Of a stretch of 64,000 nt of DNA, positions 35,545-44,242 are shown piece by piece. Every line of letters begins with the position of its first letter. Within the stretch, counting starts at the first letter, position 1. Position numbers and translations under genes: made by a program. Origin of the DNA: Myxococcota bacterium (GTDB lineage Bacteria; Myxococcota; JAJVIH01); contig JAJVIH010000016.1 of the NCBI GenBank assembly GCA_022072125.1, forward strand, positions 307,856 to 371,855, given 5' to 3'. The notes under the pieces were generated by a model. It was not told where the DNA came from. It did no database searches and was given only the letters and a program-made list of their open reading frames with translations.

Positions 35545-35987
35545 TGACCGAAGGCTGGCGGAAGGGCCTCGCGGTGGGCTCCCTGTTGGCAACCTTCGCC
35601 GCGTTGACCATCGCCGCCGTCCATCATATCCGCTCCTCCCTCGCGTGGGATGAATACCGGTACCTGCAAATCCAGGCGGCCAGCCAGGCGCCTGCGGCCC
35701 CCCAAACGCTGGTTCCCGCCGTGAGCCCCGCGCAGGCCGCGGTTCCCGCGGCGGCTGGCGGCCGCGCGCCGAGGCGTTCGTCCGTCATCCCGGCCGCGGA
35801 CCCGGTTTTCCAACCCGGCGGATACGATGGCAAGGTTTACGCCACCATGCGGGGAAAGACTTTTCACCGTCCCAGCTGTCCTGTGCTTCATGGCGCGGAC
35901 GAATCGCGTCTCCGCGAATTTCCGTCTCCCCGCAACGCCATGGTATTTCAACTGGAGCCATGCGAACGCTGTCATCCGGAACCCTGA
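35544..35987 (+). CDS. Membrane-anchored protein with His/Cys metal-site-like domain (147 aa)
   Basis: An N-terminal membrane helix (LAVGSLLATFAALTIAAVHHI) and an Ala/Pro-rich linker lead to a small C-terminal domain: GKVYATMRGKTFHRPSCPVL...EPCERCHPEP. The HxxxC...CxxCH arrangement resembles the short metal-binding motif found at the ends of many exported bacterial proteins (Ada-like zinc site). The function is unknown. The ATG shares one base with the desaturase stop codon and the gene's 3' end overlaps the VanX-like gene by 28 bp, so it belongs to a tight cluster. Confidence 0.7.
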   Translation: MTEGWRKGLAVGSLLATFAALTIAAVHHIRSSLAWDEYRYLQIQAASQAPAAPQTLVPAVSPAQAAVPAAAGGRAPRRSSVIPAADPVFQPGGYDGKVYATMRGKTFHRPSCPVLHGADESRLREFPSPRNAMVFQLEPCERCHPEP

Positions 35988-36685
35988 TCACCGCGGCTCT
36001 TGCGGCTTGCTGGCCGGCCTGGGACAACCCGGCTCTCGCCCAACCCCGATCAGATGTCATGGAACCGTCCGCAGCCACCGCCGTCCGGCGTGATTCTCCT
36101 CCCGTGATCAGCGATCCGGCGGATCCGCGCGTGCGCCTGGTGGACGCCGGGGCGGCGATTCCCCACGCCAGGCTGGATGTACGTTACGCGACCGCCAACA
36201 ACTTCACCGGAAAGACGCTGTACCCGATCGCCCGCTGTCTGTTGCGCAAGGAAGCGGTGGAAAAACTCAAACTGGCGGCGCAACGGCTTTACAAGCAGGG
36301 AATTGGCGTGGTGCTGCACGATTGCTACCGGCCCCATTCGATTCAATGGAAGCTGTGGGACGTGATTCCGAAGGAGGGCTACGTGGCCAACCCGCGCAAG
36401 GGTTCGGTGCATAACCGCGGTTGTGCGGTGGACCTGTCGCTCTATGATTTATCCACCGGAAAAACCCTTGAAATGCCGTCGGAGTACGACGAATTCAACC
36501 GGAAGGCGTGGCATTCCTGGAAGAACGCTCCCGCCCTCCAGTTGCGCAACCGTGAAGTCCTGCGCGCAGCCATGACCCAGGCGGGATTCCGGGCCAATCC
36601 CATGGAATGGTGGCATTACGAACTTCCCCGGGCGGGCCGTTACCCGCTGCTGGATGTGCCCCTCGACGCGCGCGTGGCGGAATAG
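35960..36685 (+). CDS. Exported D-Ala-D-Ala dipeptidase, VanX family (241 aa)
   Basis: Peptidase family M15D: zinc motif SVHNRGCAVDLS (SxHxxGxAxD) and C-terminal EWWHYE carry the His/Asp ligands and the catalytic Glu. LDVRYATANNFTGKTLY and VVLHDCYRPHSIQWKLW are further family segments. An N-terminal signal (TLITAALAAC or ALAQP cleavage) sends it to the periplasm, unlike the cytoplasmic resistance enzyme VanX. No vanH or vanA is nearby, so peptide recycling or wall turnover is more likely than glycopeptide resistance. It overlaps the preceding gene by 28 bp. Confidence 0.88.
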   Translation: MRTLSSGTLITAALAACWPAWDNPALAQPRSDVMEPSAATAVRRDSPPVISDPADPRVRLVDAGAAIPHARLDVRYATANNFTGKTLYPIARCLLRKEAVEKLKLAAQRLYKQGIGVVLHDCYRPHSIQWKLWDVIPKEGYVANPRKGSVHNRGCAVDLSLYDLSTGKTLEMPSEYDEFNRKAWHSWKNAPALQLRNREVLRAAMTQAGFRANPMEWWHYELPRAGRYPLLDVPLDARVAE

Positions 36686-36827
36686 CCTGATCACCTGGAG
36701 CGGATGGAGCCGCCCGCCGCGCGCTTCAACGCCGCCATCTCCCCCCGGACATTGCGAACCTCACCCCGCCGTGGAGCGGGAGATTTCTGTCTTTGGTTGA
36801 GCCATGCGGCTTGAATCAGCATGAAAA

Positions 36828-36855
36828 CCACCCCTTGCCGCGACGCAAGGGGTGG
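36828..36855. terminator. 11-bp perfect hairpin after the VanX-like gene
   Basis: CCACCCCTTGC and GCAAGGGGTGG pair around CGCGAC, 140 bp after the VanX-like stop. A TTTT run follows on the minus strand only. Terminator for the upstream cluster or a leader structure; orientation uncertain. Confidence 0.4.
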
Positions 36856-36979
36856 CGAAGTTCCGGTGCGATGCGGCTGGGGCGGGATGGGGTGATTTTC
36901 CTTCTTCCGGATATCAAACGCCTTGGGAGGTCCGGAGCAAAATTGCCTGCGGGACAAAGGCTCATTACGATCCGGCTGC

Positions 36980-39433
36980 GTGACTCATCCAGACCCATCC
37001 CGCGGCGCCGCGGCCGCGATTTTGTTGTTCGTCCTTTTCGTGACGGCGGGGGGAACCATGCCGCCAGCACGGGCGGTCAACGGCGGCGGTCCGGCCACCG
37101 CGGCGGCGATTGACGCGCCGCCCATTCCGCCGCCAGACGAAGCGGAGGAGGAAGCGGGGGCCGCGTTTCCGTCTCCGGATGTTCTCACCTCTTCCGCGCC
37201 GCCCATGGCGAGCCGCGAATGGTTCAACTGGGGCGCGCCATTCAACCGCGCCCTGGATACGTTCCATCGCGGCGAACATGAAGCGGCGCTCCGGGAATTC
37301 GATCAACTGGCGGCCGCCGCGAAAGATCCGGTCATGATGTCGCGGGCGCGCCTGATGGCTGGCCGCGCCCTGCTGGAGTTGGAGCGTCCGCGCGAGGCGC
37401 TGGCGCGTTTCGAGGCCTGCGACATTCGCGAGTATCACCTCGCGGATGTATGCGGCTGGTCGCGCGTCCACGCCGGATTTCTCCTGCGCGACTGGGCGGC
37501 GGCGCTGGACGCGGCGGACCGCTTCCTGCGCGAGCGCCCCCGCAGCCGCTTTTTCCGGCGGACGCAATTCAAGCGCGCGGACATCCTGTACGCCAGCGGA
37601 CGCCTCCATGAAGCGCTGGAGTCCTACACCCGGCTGATCAAACGCCATCCGGCGTCGGAATTCAGCGATGCGGCGCGCTTCACAGTCGCCGATATCCTGC
37701 TGGAGTTGGGCCGGCAGGAAGAGGCTTCGCGCGCCTTCTGGACGTTGTGGACCGATTATCCGACGTCCGTGTATGCGCCGCGCGCGGCCAATCGTCTGCG
37801 CGAACTCCGGGACGCGCCAGTCAAGCCGGGCGCGAAAGAGCGTTTGAGACGGGCCATCCGCTTTGAAGCGGCGCGCTGGCGAAAATCGGCCTACCTGGAA
37901 TACACCTCGCTGATTGATCGCCTGAAGTCCGGATCGGATGAATACGAAAACGTCCAACTCAAGCGCGCCAAATACCTGTTCGCGGAGAAGGAGAACGATT
38001 CCGCGCTGGGCCTTTTCAACCACCTCGCGGAAAGCTCGAAGCGCGATGACATCCGCGCCGATGCGCTGCTGCACGTGGCGAGAATCCGCGCGCGCACCGG
38101 TCCGGCGGAAGACACCGCGGCGGCCTACCTGGAAATCGTCCGCCAGTTCCCCAAATCCCCTATCGCGGGCCGGGCGCTCTACATGGCCGGCTGGACCTGG
38201 TACGACAGCGGCGAGTATCGCAGGGCGATCCCATATTACGAACGGCTGGTGAAGGAATACCCCCGCTACGAGGAGATGGACGAAGCCTTGTGGCAGTTGG
38301 GGTGGAACCACTGGCTGCTGGGCGCCTGGAACAAGGCCGAGGGCGCCTTCCGCAAACTGGCGAGCGGTTACCCGGGGACGGAGAGCGGAGCGCGCGGCCG
38401 TTATTTCCTGGCGCGCGCGCTGATGAAGCAGAACCGCAGGGAGGCCGCGATTTTCGAGTTGCGCCGCCTGCCCCTGGACGCCGCCGCCAGCTACTATAGC
38501 GTGCTGGCGGTGGGACAACTCAACGCCCTGAATACGCCGGCTTCGCTGATGGCCGACGCCATGCGTCCGGATTACGATCAGATGCGCGATGGCCTGCGTG
38601 AGGCGCTGACGGCTAACCTGGATCCGGCTGGTCTGGAATCCGTCTTCGGTGATCCGGAGAGCCTGGCCGCCTTCCGCCGCGCCGCCGAATTGCTGGGCCT
38701 GGGCTTCTATGACGACGCCGTCGAGGAATTGCACGCGGTGCGGCGGGATCGCAACAGCAACCCGCGGCTGATTGTGGCCCTGGCCCGCATGCAGGCCCTT
38801 GCCGGGGATTTTCACGGCATGTTCCAGATCGCAAGGATGCGCTTCGCGGGCGAACTGGAGCGCGAACTTCATCCCGGCAACCTGGATGTTTTCCGTCTGG
38901 CTTGGCCGGAGGCGTTTCCCGCCGAGGTCAAAAAACACGCGGGAGAATATGGCGTGGATACCTCCCTGGTGCTCGCCATCATGCGCGAGGAGAGCACCTT
39001 CCGCCCCCGGGTGCGTTCGCCGGTGAACGCCATCGGGCTGATGCAAATCATGCCCTACACCGGCCGCCGCATCGCCGCGCTGTTGCGGGCCGGTGATTAT
39101 GAGACCGGACAACTGGCCATGCCGCAGGTCAGCATCCGTTTTGGCGCATGGTATCTGTCGCAGTTGTTATACAAGTACCACGGCAACCCCGTGCTGGCGG
39201 CGGCGGCCTATAACGCGGGCCCGCGCGCGGCGGATCGCTGGCTGAGCCGCCATGGTCATATGGACATGGACGAATTCGTGGAGATGATCGGCTATCTCGA
39301 AACCCGCAATTACGTGAAGCGGGTCATTCGCAGCATGGCCATGTACCAGGTGCTTTATTCAGGCAGTTCGACGCTGACCGCCGCGCCGCTTTCCCGTCCA
39401 CCCGCGCCGCCGCGCTCCAACATCAACTGGTGA
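36980..39433 (+). CDS. Soluble lytic transglycosylase with TPR region (817 aa)
   Basis: The C-terminal 170 residues are a Slt70-type catalytic domain: EYGVDTSLVLAIMREESTFRPRV holds the catalytic Glu (REES), then AIGLMQIMPYTGR and AAAYNAGPRAADRWL. It cleaves peptidoglycan to anhydromuropeptides. Residues about 80-600 are helical TPR-like repeats (for example ALREFDQLAAAAKDPVMMSRA, AAAYLEIVRQFPKSPIAGRAL), the ring-forming part of Slt70-like enzymes. GTG 36980 gives a reasonable Sec signal (AAAAILLFVLFVTAGG); TTG 36923 in the ORF track is an alternative start and neither has a clear ribosome site. It is 1 bp before the next gene. Confidence 0.88.
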   Translation: MTHPDPSRGAAAAILLFVLFVTAGGTMPPARAVNGGGPATAAAIDAPPIPPPDEAEEEAGAAFPSPDVLTSSAPPMASREWFNWGAPFNRALDTFHRGEHEAALREFDQLAAAAKDPVMMSRARLMAGRALLELERPREALARFEACDIREYHLADVCGWSRVHAGFLLRDWAAALDAADRFLRERPRSRFFRRTQFKRADILYASGRLHEALESYTRLIKRHPASEFSDAARFTVADILLELGRQEEASRAFWTLWTDYPTSVYAPRAANRLRELRDAPVKPGAKERLRRAIRFEAARWRKSAYLEYTSLIDRLKSGSDEYENVQLKRAKYLFAEKENDSALGLFNHLAESSKRDDIRADALLHVARIRARTGPAEDTAAAYLEIVRQFPKSPIAGRALYMAGWTWYDSGEYRRAIPYYERLVKEYPRYEEMDEALWQLGWNHWLLGAWNKAEGAFRKLASGYPGTESGARGRYFLARALMKQNRREAAIFELRRLPLDAAASYYSVLAVGQLNALNTPASLMADAMRPDYDQMRDGLREALTANLDPAGLESVFGDPESLAAFRRAAELLGLGFYDDAVEELHAVRRDRNSNPRLIVALARMQALAGDFHGMFQIARMRFAGELERELHPGNLDVFRLAWPEAFPAEVKKHAGEYGVDTSLVLAIMREESTFRPRVRSPVNAIGLMQIMPYTGRRIAALLRAGDYETGQLAMPQVSIRFGAWYLSQLLYKYHGNPVLAAAAYNAGPRAADRWLSRHGHMDMDEFVEMIGYLETRNYVKRVIRSMAMYQVLYSGSSTLTAAPLSRPPAPPRSNINW

Positions 39434-39434
39434 C

Positions 39435-39839
39435 ATGCCGCTGCCGGAATACCATTCGCCAGCCGATCCGGTGGCGGCGCTGCCGCGCTGGGGCGTGCGC
39501 ATCAGCGGGACGATGGCCGGGTTCATGGTTTCCGCGCTGCTGGCCTACGCCAACTACCGTGCCGGCTGGACCACCGAGTTCACCCCTTACGGTCCATACT
39601 GGCTTTTGGCCGCCATGATGTTCGCCTCGGCCGCCTATTTGCCTTTCCACCTGAGGCGCGGATTGCTGGCGGCGCTGGGTTTCGGGGCGGCCGTTTGTCT
39701 GGTGATGCTGGCCGGAGTGATTGCAGTGGTGAAATGGGATGCGGCCTCCGCGGCTCCCCGTGCCGGCTGGGGGGCTATTCTGCTCTGGCTGTGTTTCGCC
39801 GCGATTCTGTGGATGACCCGTCCCCGCCGCCGCTGGTAA
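39435..39839 (+). CDS. Small polytopic membrane protein (134 aa)
   Basis: Four hydrophobic segments: MAGFMVSALLAYANYRAG, YWLLAAMMFASAAYLPF, LLAALGFGAAVCLVMLAGVIAVV and GAILLWLCFAAILWM, with a basic C-terminus. No family is recognised. It starts one base after the transglycosylase stop codon, so it is presumably cotranslated and may have an envelope role. Confidence 0.65.
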   Translation: MPLPEYHSPADPVAALPRWGVRISGTMAGFMVSALLAYANYRAGWTTEFTPYGPYWLLAAMMFASAAYLPFHLRRGLLAALGFGAAVCLVMLAGVIAVVKWDAASAAPRAGWGAILLWLCFAAILWMTRPRRRW

Positions 39840-39961
39840 GCGCGCGGAGATTCCCCTGTTCGCCGTCCTCGTGGGAATTTTCCCGCCGCCGCGAGGCGCA
39901 TCGGGGATCGGATTGACGCGGCGTCAAAAGGACTATCGCCGCCGGGAGAGGTCTTTCGTGA

Positions 39962-40699
39962 TCAGCCAAGCGGGTCGGGGCGATTGCGCGCCGGCGCGGT
40001 GAAGGTGTGAATGCCGCATTCCACCTTGCCCTGGCCGCTCCAGCGCCCATCCCGTTCGTTGGCGTTTTCATCCACCGGACGGGTGCAATGAGTGCATCCG
40101 ATGCTTTTGTAACCCTGATCATGCAGGGTGTTGTAGGGCAGGTTGTTGTCCAGGATGTATTTCCACACCTGCTTGCGGTTCCAGTTGGCCAGCGGATTCA
40201 GCTTGATCAGCGAATGTCCCGAAGGCGTGACGGTCAGTTCCAGGATCGGCGTATTCTGGCGGGAAGGTCCCTGGTCGCGCCGCACGCCGTTTATCCAGCC
40301 GTCCATGTTTTGGATATGGGCTTCCAGCGGCGCCACCTTGCGAAGCTGGCAACATTGGTCGGGATCCCGTTCCCACAGCCGCGCGCCGTATTGTTCCTCC
40401 TGCTGGCCTGGGGTCAGCGCGGGCTTGACGGAGGTGACGGGCACGCCCATTTCCGTCTCCACCCGTTCCTTGAGCTTCAGGGTTTCGGGGAACAGAAAAT
40501 CCGTATCCAGGGTGAACACTTTCGGCGAAGGGGTGATTTGCTTCGCCATGTGAATGATGACAATGCCCGACGGGCCCAGCGACGTGCCGATTTCCACCCG
40601 TTCCAGGCGCTCATACGCCCACTTCAGTATCTCCAGCGGCGCGGCCTTTTCGAGGGATTGTGACAATGCATCAATTTCTTCGACGCCATAGGTTATCAT
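39962..40699 (-). CDS. cysH: Assimilatory adenylyl-sulfate (APS) reductase (245 aa)
   Basis: CysH family. It has the four-Cys [4Fe-4S] pattern of bacterial APS reductases: DQCCQLRKV (C116, C117) and IGCTHC (C202, C205), plus the catalytic Cys in KVECGIH (C228). TLDTDFLFPETL and ERDGRWSGQGK are family landmarks. Cluster cysteines favour APS over PAPS as substrate. The enzyme reduces APS to sulfite with thioredoxin. No other sulfur-assimilation gene is adjacent. A recognisable promoter lies 48 bp upstream. Confidence 0.93.
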   Translation of the reverse strand: MITYGVEEIDALSQSLEKAAPLEILKWAYERLERVEIGTSLGPSGIVIIHMAKQITPSPKVFTLDTDFLFPETLKLKERVETEMGVPVTSVKPALTPGQQEEQYGARLWERDPDQCCQLRKVAPLEAHIQNMDGWINGVRRDQGPSRQNTPILELTVTPSGHSLIKLNPLANWNRKQVWKYILDNNLPYNTLHDQGYKSIGCTHCTRPVDENANERDGRWSGQGKVECGIHTFTAPARNRPDPLG

Positions 40700-40746
40700 G
40701 ACAAAAACTCCATGGATGGCGGCGGGCCATCCGCGCCTTGTCCATG

Positions 40747-40776
40747 GTTATATTCTCCCGGGACGCGCCGCGCCAA
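40747..40776 (-). promoter_or_regulatory. Promoter of the APS reductase gene
   Basis: On the minus strand TTGGCG (40771-40776), an 18-bp spacer and TATAAC (40747-40752), about 48 bp before ATG 40699. Confidence 0.5.
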
Positions 40777-40788
40777 CCGGGCGGCTTT

Positions 40789-41469
40789 TTATGGACGCGC
40801 CGCGCCCCCGGCGGTCGCCGGGACCGCCGCCGCCGGAGGGGTCGCGCTGGCGGCGGGTGTGGCGGACTGCGCCTGAAAATCAATCCCCTTGGATTTCAGG
40901 ATGCTTTCGATTTTTTTGCGGACGTCATCATCGTACAGAAATATCTGTACGCGCTTGCGGAAGGAAAGCATCAGGGTGGTTTGCGGATCCACCCACTGGG
41001 TTTCAAACAGTCCGCCAACACCCGTGCGCTTGAGCGAGTAGTTGGTTTTGCTGGGCGCGCCTGAACCGATGGTTTTGTTGAACTCCTCTTCCAGTTTGAG
41101 CGCCCAGGCCATATTGCCCTGCAGGTCGCCATCGGGCAGTTCATAGGCCAGCGCGAAGAGCTTTCCCTCGAACAGCTTGGCCTGTGTGGCCGGCGTTTTG
41201 CCCGCGTACTCCAGCCTCTGCCATGTGAGGGTTTCGGTTTCGCGATCGGTATCCCGGGTGGTTTCCTGGGGTTCGCCCGCGGCCTTGACGATCTCTTCCC
41301 GGGTCATCCCCAGCTTGATGGCCCCCAGGGAGCGCGAAACCGTGAACGGCTTGGCCTCGCTGGGCTTTTCCGCCCCTGGTCCCGGCTTGTTGTCACAGGC
41401 GGCGAGGGCCAGGGAGAATATCAACAGGGAGAGCGCCGCCATCCGGCGGAGTAAGGACCGGTTTTTCAT
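40789..41469 (-). CDS. Lipoprotein with SmpA/OmlA-like segment (226 aa)
   Basis: ATG 41469 gives MKNRSLLRRMAALSLLIFSLALAAC, a lipoprotein signal with Cys 25; the 75 upstream residues of the ORF entry are spurious. The stretch SLGAIKLGMTREEIVKAAGEPQET resembles the LGMT...V...LG-P helix found in SmpA/OmlA and related envelope lipoproteins. The remainder is charged and ends in an Ala/Pro-rich tail. The function is unknown. It lies divergent to the TolQ-ExbD operon and upstream of cysH. Confidence 0.72.
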   Translation of the reverse strand: MKNRSLLRRMAALSLLIFSLALAACDNKPGPGAEKPSEAKPFTVSRSLGAIKLGMTREEIVKAAGEPQETTRDTDRETETLTWQRLEYAGKTPATQAKLFEGKLFALAYELPDGDLQGNMAWALKLEEEFNKTIGSGAPSKTNYSLKRTGVGGLFETQWVDPQTTLMLSFRKRVQIFLYDDDVRKKIESILKSKGIDFQAQSATPAASATPPAAAVPATAGGAARP

Positions 41470-41761
41470 ATGCGAACCTTTTGTGGTGGGACAAGGCGTA
41501 TCCCAGGGCCGGGCTGAAAACGGCGGAACTATATCGGCGGCGCCCTGGTGCGGCAAATAGACGGCGGAGTTGCGGTATGCGGCTTCGCGCCGGGCGCCGC
41601 CGTATGACCGGCGCGCCGGGATGGGATTGCCCGGATCACGGCCCTGGAGTGGGGAGGGCCGTTTTTCCGCCCCGTGGAATGGATTGGACGCCATATTGGG
41701 CGTGGGCGTTTGATCTGTATGACGTCCGCCACTTGTCCGATGTTTTCCACGAAATGGAGTA

Positions 41762-41790
41762 TTGACGCTCCATAACCGCTATGCTAGCGT
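41762..41790 (+). promoter_or_regulatory. Promoter candidate of the tolQ-exbD-exbD operon
   Basis: TTGACG (41762-41767), 17-bp spacer, TAGCGT (41785-41790). The ORF-track start of the TolQ gene at 41762 is this -35 element, supporting ATG 41897. The -10 is weak. Confidence 0.4.
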
Positions 41791-41896
41791 CCGCGCACTT
41801 TGCTTCCAGAAGCCGCTGGCTCTCGTACCACGCGATGCGTGCGGCTTGGCATTGTCCACGACTCAACTGATTCCGGTATCCCCCAGGGAGAAGACA

Positions 41897-42535
41897 ATGA
41901 TTCACGCGATTAAGGAACTGTACAACATCGGCTCCATGGAACTCTGGTTCCAGCTTGGCGTGTCGGTGTTCGCTCTGGCCGTCATCATCGAGCGCATTGT
42001 GGTGCTCTATTTCCGCAGCTCCCTCGACCCGAAGAAGTTCTTCCAAGAGGTTCAGAAGCGCGTGATGAGCGGCAACGTGGATGACGCCATCCGGATGTGC
42101 GGCTCGGCGCCTATCGCCAAGGTGGTGAAGGCCGGGCTGCTGAAGTCTGAATTCCGTGTGATTGACATCGAGCAAGCGATGGACGAGGCCAGCCTGGAAG
42201 CGATTCCCGAGTTGGAGAAGCGTCTGCCCTACCTGGCCATGGCGTCCAACGCCGCCGTGCTCATCGGCCTGCTGGGCACCATTGAAGGCATGATCCAGTG
42301 CTTCGCCGCGGTGGCCGGCGCGGATCCCGCCAAGAAATCCGCGATTCTGTCGAAGGGCATCTCGGTCGCCATGAACGCGACCGCGCTGGGTCTGATGATC
42401 GCCATCCCCTGCATCGTGGTGCATTCCTTCCTGAGCGCCAAGAGCGTTCACCTGGTCGAAGACATCAAGGTGACCAGCGCGGCGGTGGTCAACCTGTTCC
42501 GCATCAAGAAGGCGGAAGAAGAGGCCGAACTGTAG
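41897..42535 (+). CDS. MotA/TolQ/ExbB proton channel family protein (212 aa)
   Basis: Three membrane helices: residues about 15-35 (WFQLGVSVFALAVIIERIVVL), 110-135 (MASNAAVLIGLLGTIEGMI) and 155-180 (SVAMNATALGLMIAIPCIVVHSF). The GLLGTIEGMI and ATALGLMIAIPCIVVH segments are TolQ/ExbB signatures. It forms the stator of a proton-driven motor with ExbD/TolR partners, two of which follow. AGGGAG lies upstream of ATG 41897. The order TolQ-ExbD-ExbD resembles aglRQS of Myxococcus gliding motility; no TonB, TolA, TolB or Pal is adjacent. Confidence 0.88.
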   Translation: MIHAIKELYNIGSMELWFQLGVSVFALAVIIERIVVLYFRSSLDPKKFFQEVQKRVMSGNVDDAIRMCGSAPIAKVVKAGLLKSEFRVIDIEQAMDEASLEAIPELEKRLPYLAMASNAAVLIGLLGTIEGMIQCFAAVAGADPAKKSAILSKGISVAMNATALGLMIAIPCIVVHSFLSAKSVHLVEDIKVTSAAVVNLFRIKKAEEEAEL

Positions 42536-42586
42536 AATTCGCCCGCGGCAAGTTGAACCCCCAATCCATTCGAGGAGACAACCCCC

Positions 42587-43192
42587 ATGGGCGGTGCGGC
42601 AGAAGAAGGCGATCCAAAAAAGGGGACAGTGCATGTCAACGTCATTCCGATGATTGACATGCTCATCCTCCTGCTGGTGTTCCAGCTCACCAATTTCGCC
42701 ACATCCACGTTTGAAGACGCGGCGGACATCCTTGCGGCCATGCCTTCCTACGGGCAAAGCCCCAGCGAGGAAGAGCCCCCGCCAGACGCCGAGGACAAAA
42801 TTCAGTCGCTCACCATCATGGTCAGCAAGCTGAGCGAAGCCGAACTGGAAGCGACGGTGAATTACACCACCACGCTGAGCGGCGCCGGATCGCTGGGGCC
42901 CTTCAAGATTCCGGCGGAGTTCGACCAGAACAACGAGATGTACACCATCCTGTACGCCGAACTGACCAACGAACTCTACGAACTCAAGAAGAATTACCCA
43001 ACCCACAAGTCCGCCATCATTCGCGTGGATCGCAACATCCGCTATGAGTTCATTGTGCAACTCATGGACGCGGTGCGGCAGAAAACCACCACGGTGGGCG
43101 AGGGAGCCGAGCGCAAGGTGACGGAAATCGAAGAGTTGTTTCCGCAGATTTCCATCACCGATACCGGCCGCGACACTTCCGAGGATAGCTGA
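42587..43192 (+). CDS. ExbD/TolR-family protein, first copy (201 aa)
   Basis: A short cytoplasmic N-terminus, then VNVIPMIDMLILLLVFQLTNF: the TolR/ExbD membrane helix with its conserved proton-carrying Asp (PMID). The periplasmic domain is about 150 residues, longer than classic TolR, with an acidic Pro-rich insert (PSEEEPPPDAEDK) and a C-terminal region KSAIIRVDRNIRYEFIVQLMDAVR typical of the family. It follows the TolQ gene by 51 bp. With the second ExbD copy it likely forms a heteromeric plug in the motor. Confidence 0.88.
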   Translation: MGGAAEEGDPKKGTVHVNVIPMIDMLILLLVFQLTNFATSTFEDAADILAAMPSYGQSPSEEEPPPDAEDKIQSLTIMVSKLSEAELEATVNYTTTLSGAGSLGPFKIPAEFDQNNEMYTILYAELTNELYELKKNYPTHKSAIIRVDRNIRYEFIVQLMDAVRQKTTTVGEGAERKVTEIEELFPQISITDTGRDTSEDS

Positions 43193-43227
43193 CGTCAGGG
43201 ACGCCCTGATTCAACCGGATACCCCGC

Positions 43228-43785
43228 ATGATTTTTGGCCGTCATAAAAAGCACCAGTTCGAGACCAAGAAACTCGGCACGGTCAACGTCAACGTCATTC
43301 CGATGATTGACCTGCTGCTGGTCATCAACGTCTTCCTGCTGATGAACAACGCGGTCTCCTCTCAGGCGATGTATCAGTCGCCGGACCTGCAGGTTCCCAA
43401 GTCGTTTTCAGTGGAGCCTGCCGTCTACAAGTCGGAGATCGCGGTCACCCAGAATGCCCTGCACGTGCAGGGCAAGGTGGTTGAGCCCAATATGCAGGAG
43501 TACGTAGACACCGACACCCCCGAACTGCCCCGCCTGGCCGAAGCGCTGGAGTCGCTGCGGCTGGACCTGGAGAGCAAGGGCGAGCGTCCGGTGGGCGAGG
43601 ATGGCAATCCGCAATTCGAGGTGACCATCCGCTCGGACCGCAATGTCTCGTTCAAACTGCTGCAGAAGGTCATGGCCACCTGCAATGCCCATGGATTCAC
43701 CAAAATGCATTTCGCGGTGAACAGCCTGGGCAGCGTCAAGGGCGAAGGTGGTGGAGAAGGGGCTGCTCCTCCCGCCAATCCATAA
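43228..43785 (+). CDS. ExbD/TolR-family protein, second copy (185 aa)
   Basis: Same design as the preceding gene: VNVNVIPMIDLLLVINVFLLMNN includes the conserved PMID Asp, and the periplasmic part ends with the family strand FEVTIRSDRNVSFKLLQKVM...GFTKMHFAVN. Sequence identity to the first copy is low outside the membrane helix, so the copies have probably specialised. A Gly/Glu/Pro tail closes the protein. A hairpin terminator follows 21 bp after the stop. Confidence 0.88.
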   Translation: MIFGRHKKHQFETKKLGTVNVNVIPMIDLLLVINVFLLMNNAVSSQAMYQSPDLQVPKSFSVEPAVYKSEIAVTQNALHVQGKVVEPNMQEYVDTDTPELPRLAEALESLRLDLESKGERPVGEDGNPQFEVTIRSDRNVSFKLLQKVMATCNAHGFTKMHFAVNSLGSVKGEGGGEGAAPPANP

Positions 43786-43806
43786 TCCCGCGATATTCTT
43801 CAGCTA

Positions 43807-43838
43807 TCAGGCCGCCCGCAAGGCGGCCTGATGTGTTT
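43807..43838 (+). terminator. Terminator of the tolQ-exbD-exbD operon
   Basis: TCAGGCCGCC-CGCAA-GGCGGCCTGA, a perfect 10-bp stem, followed by TGTGTTT. Confidence 0.7.
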
Positions 43839-44096
43839 CCGGGGCTGCTGACTGAATGCGGGTCGTGAAACCCTTGGCTGGGAAGCGCGTCCTTTCCGGA
43901 TATGGGTTTCTTGCCGGTTCATTCGCAATCCGTCACGGGTTGCGACGGATATTCGCTCCATGCCCGCCAGGAAGTCCCCGCCGCTGCCTTGCAGCAGTGG
44001 AGGTCCGCCCCGCGCAAAGACCCGGAATCGCCGCGCTTTTTCATTCAGGCTCCCCGGTTTGAACGATCACGGGCGAGAGGCGGCGCGCAGGGCGGG

Positions 44097-44125
44097 CCGC
44101 ACCCCGGCTGAAAGCCGGGGTGCGG
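44097..44125. repeat. Perfect 13-bp inverted repeat
   Basis: CCGCACCCCGGCT-GAA-AGCCGGGGTGCGG, with a 3-base loop. It lies about 160 bp past the end of the Cys-rich lipoprotein gene on its strand and has no U-tract. It may be a secondary terminator or a structured RNA element. Confidence 0.5.
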
Positions 44126-44242
44126 CGGACTCCAGAATCGAACCTGGGTGATGGAGAACGGGCTGGGGGCGTGAACCCAAGTGGAGTGATCGCGGGATCG
44201 CCTCCAGATGGTTTTTGCTCGACTCCGGCTCGTTTGTTCCAG

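Noticed and set aside
35960-36685. Glycopeptide resistance from the VanX-like enzyme
   Set aside because: It has an export signal and no vanH, vanA, vanR or vanS neighbours, so a resistance role is not supported.
36965-39112. 715-aa minus-strand ORF
   Set aside because: Antisense to the lytic transglycosylase, whose catalytic motifs are on the + strand.
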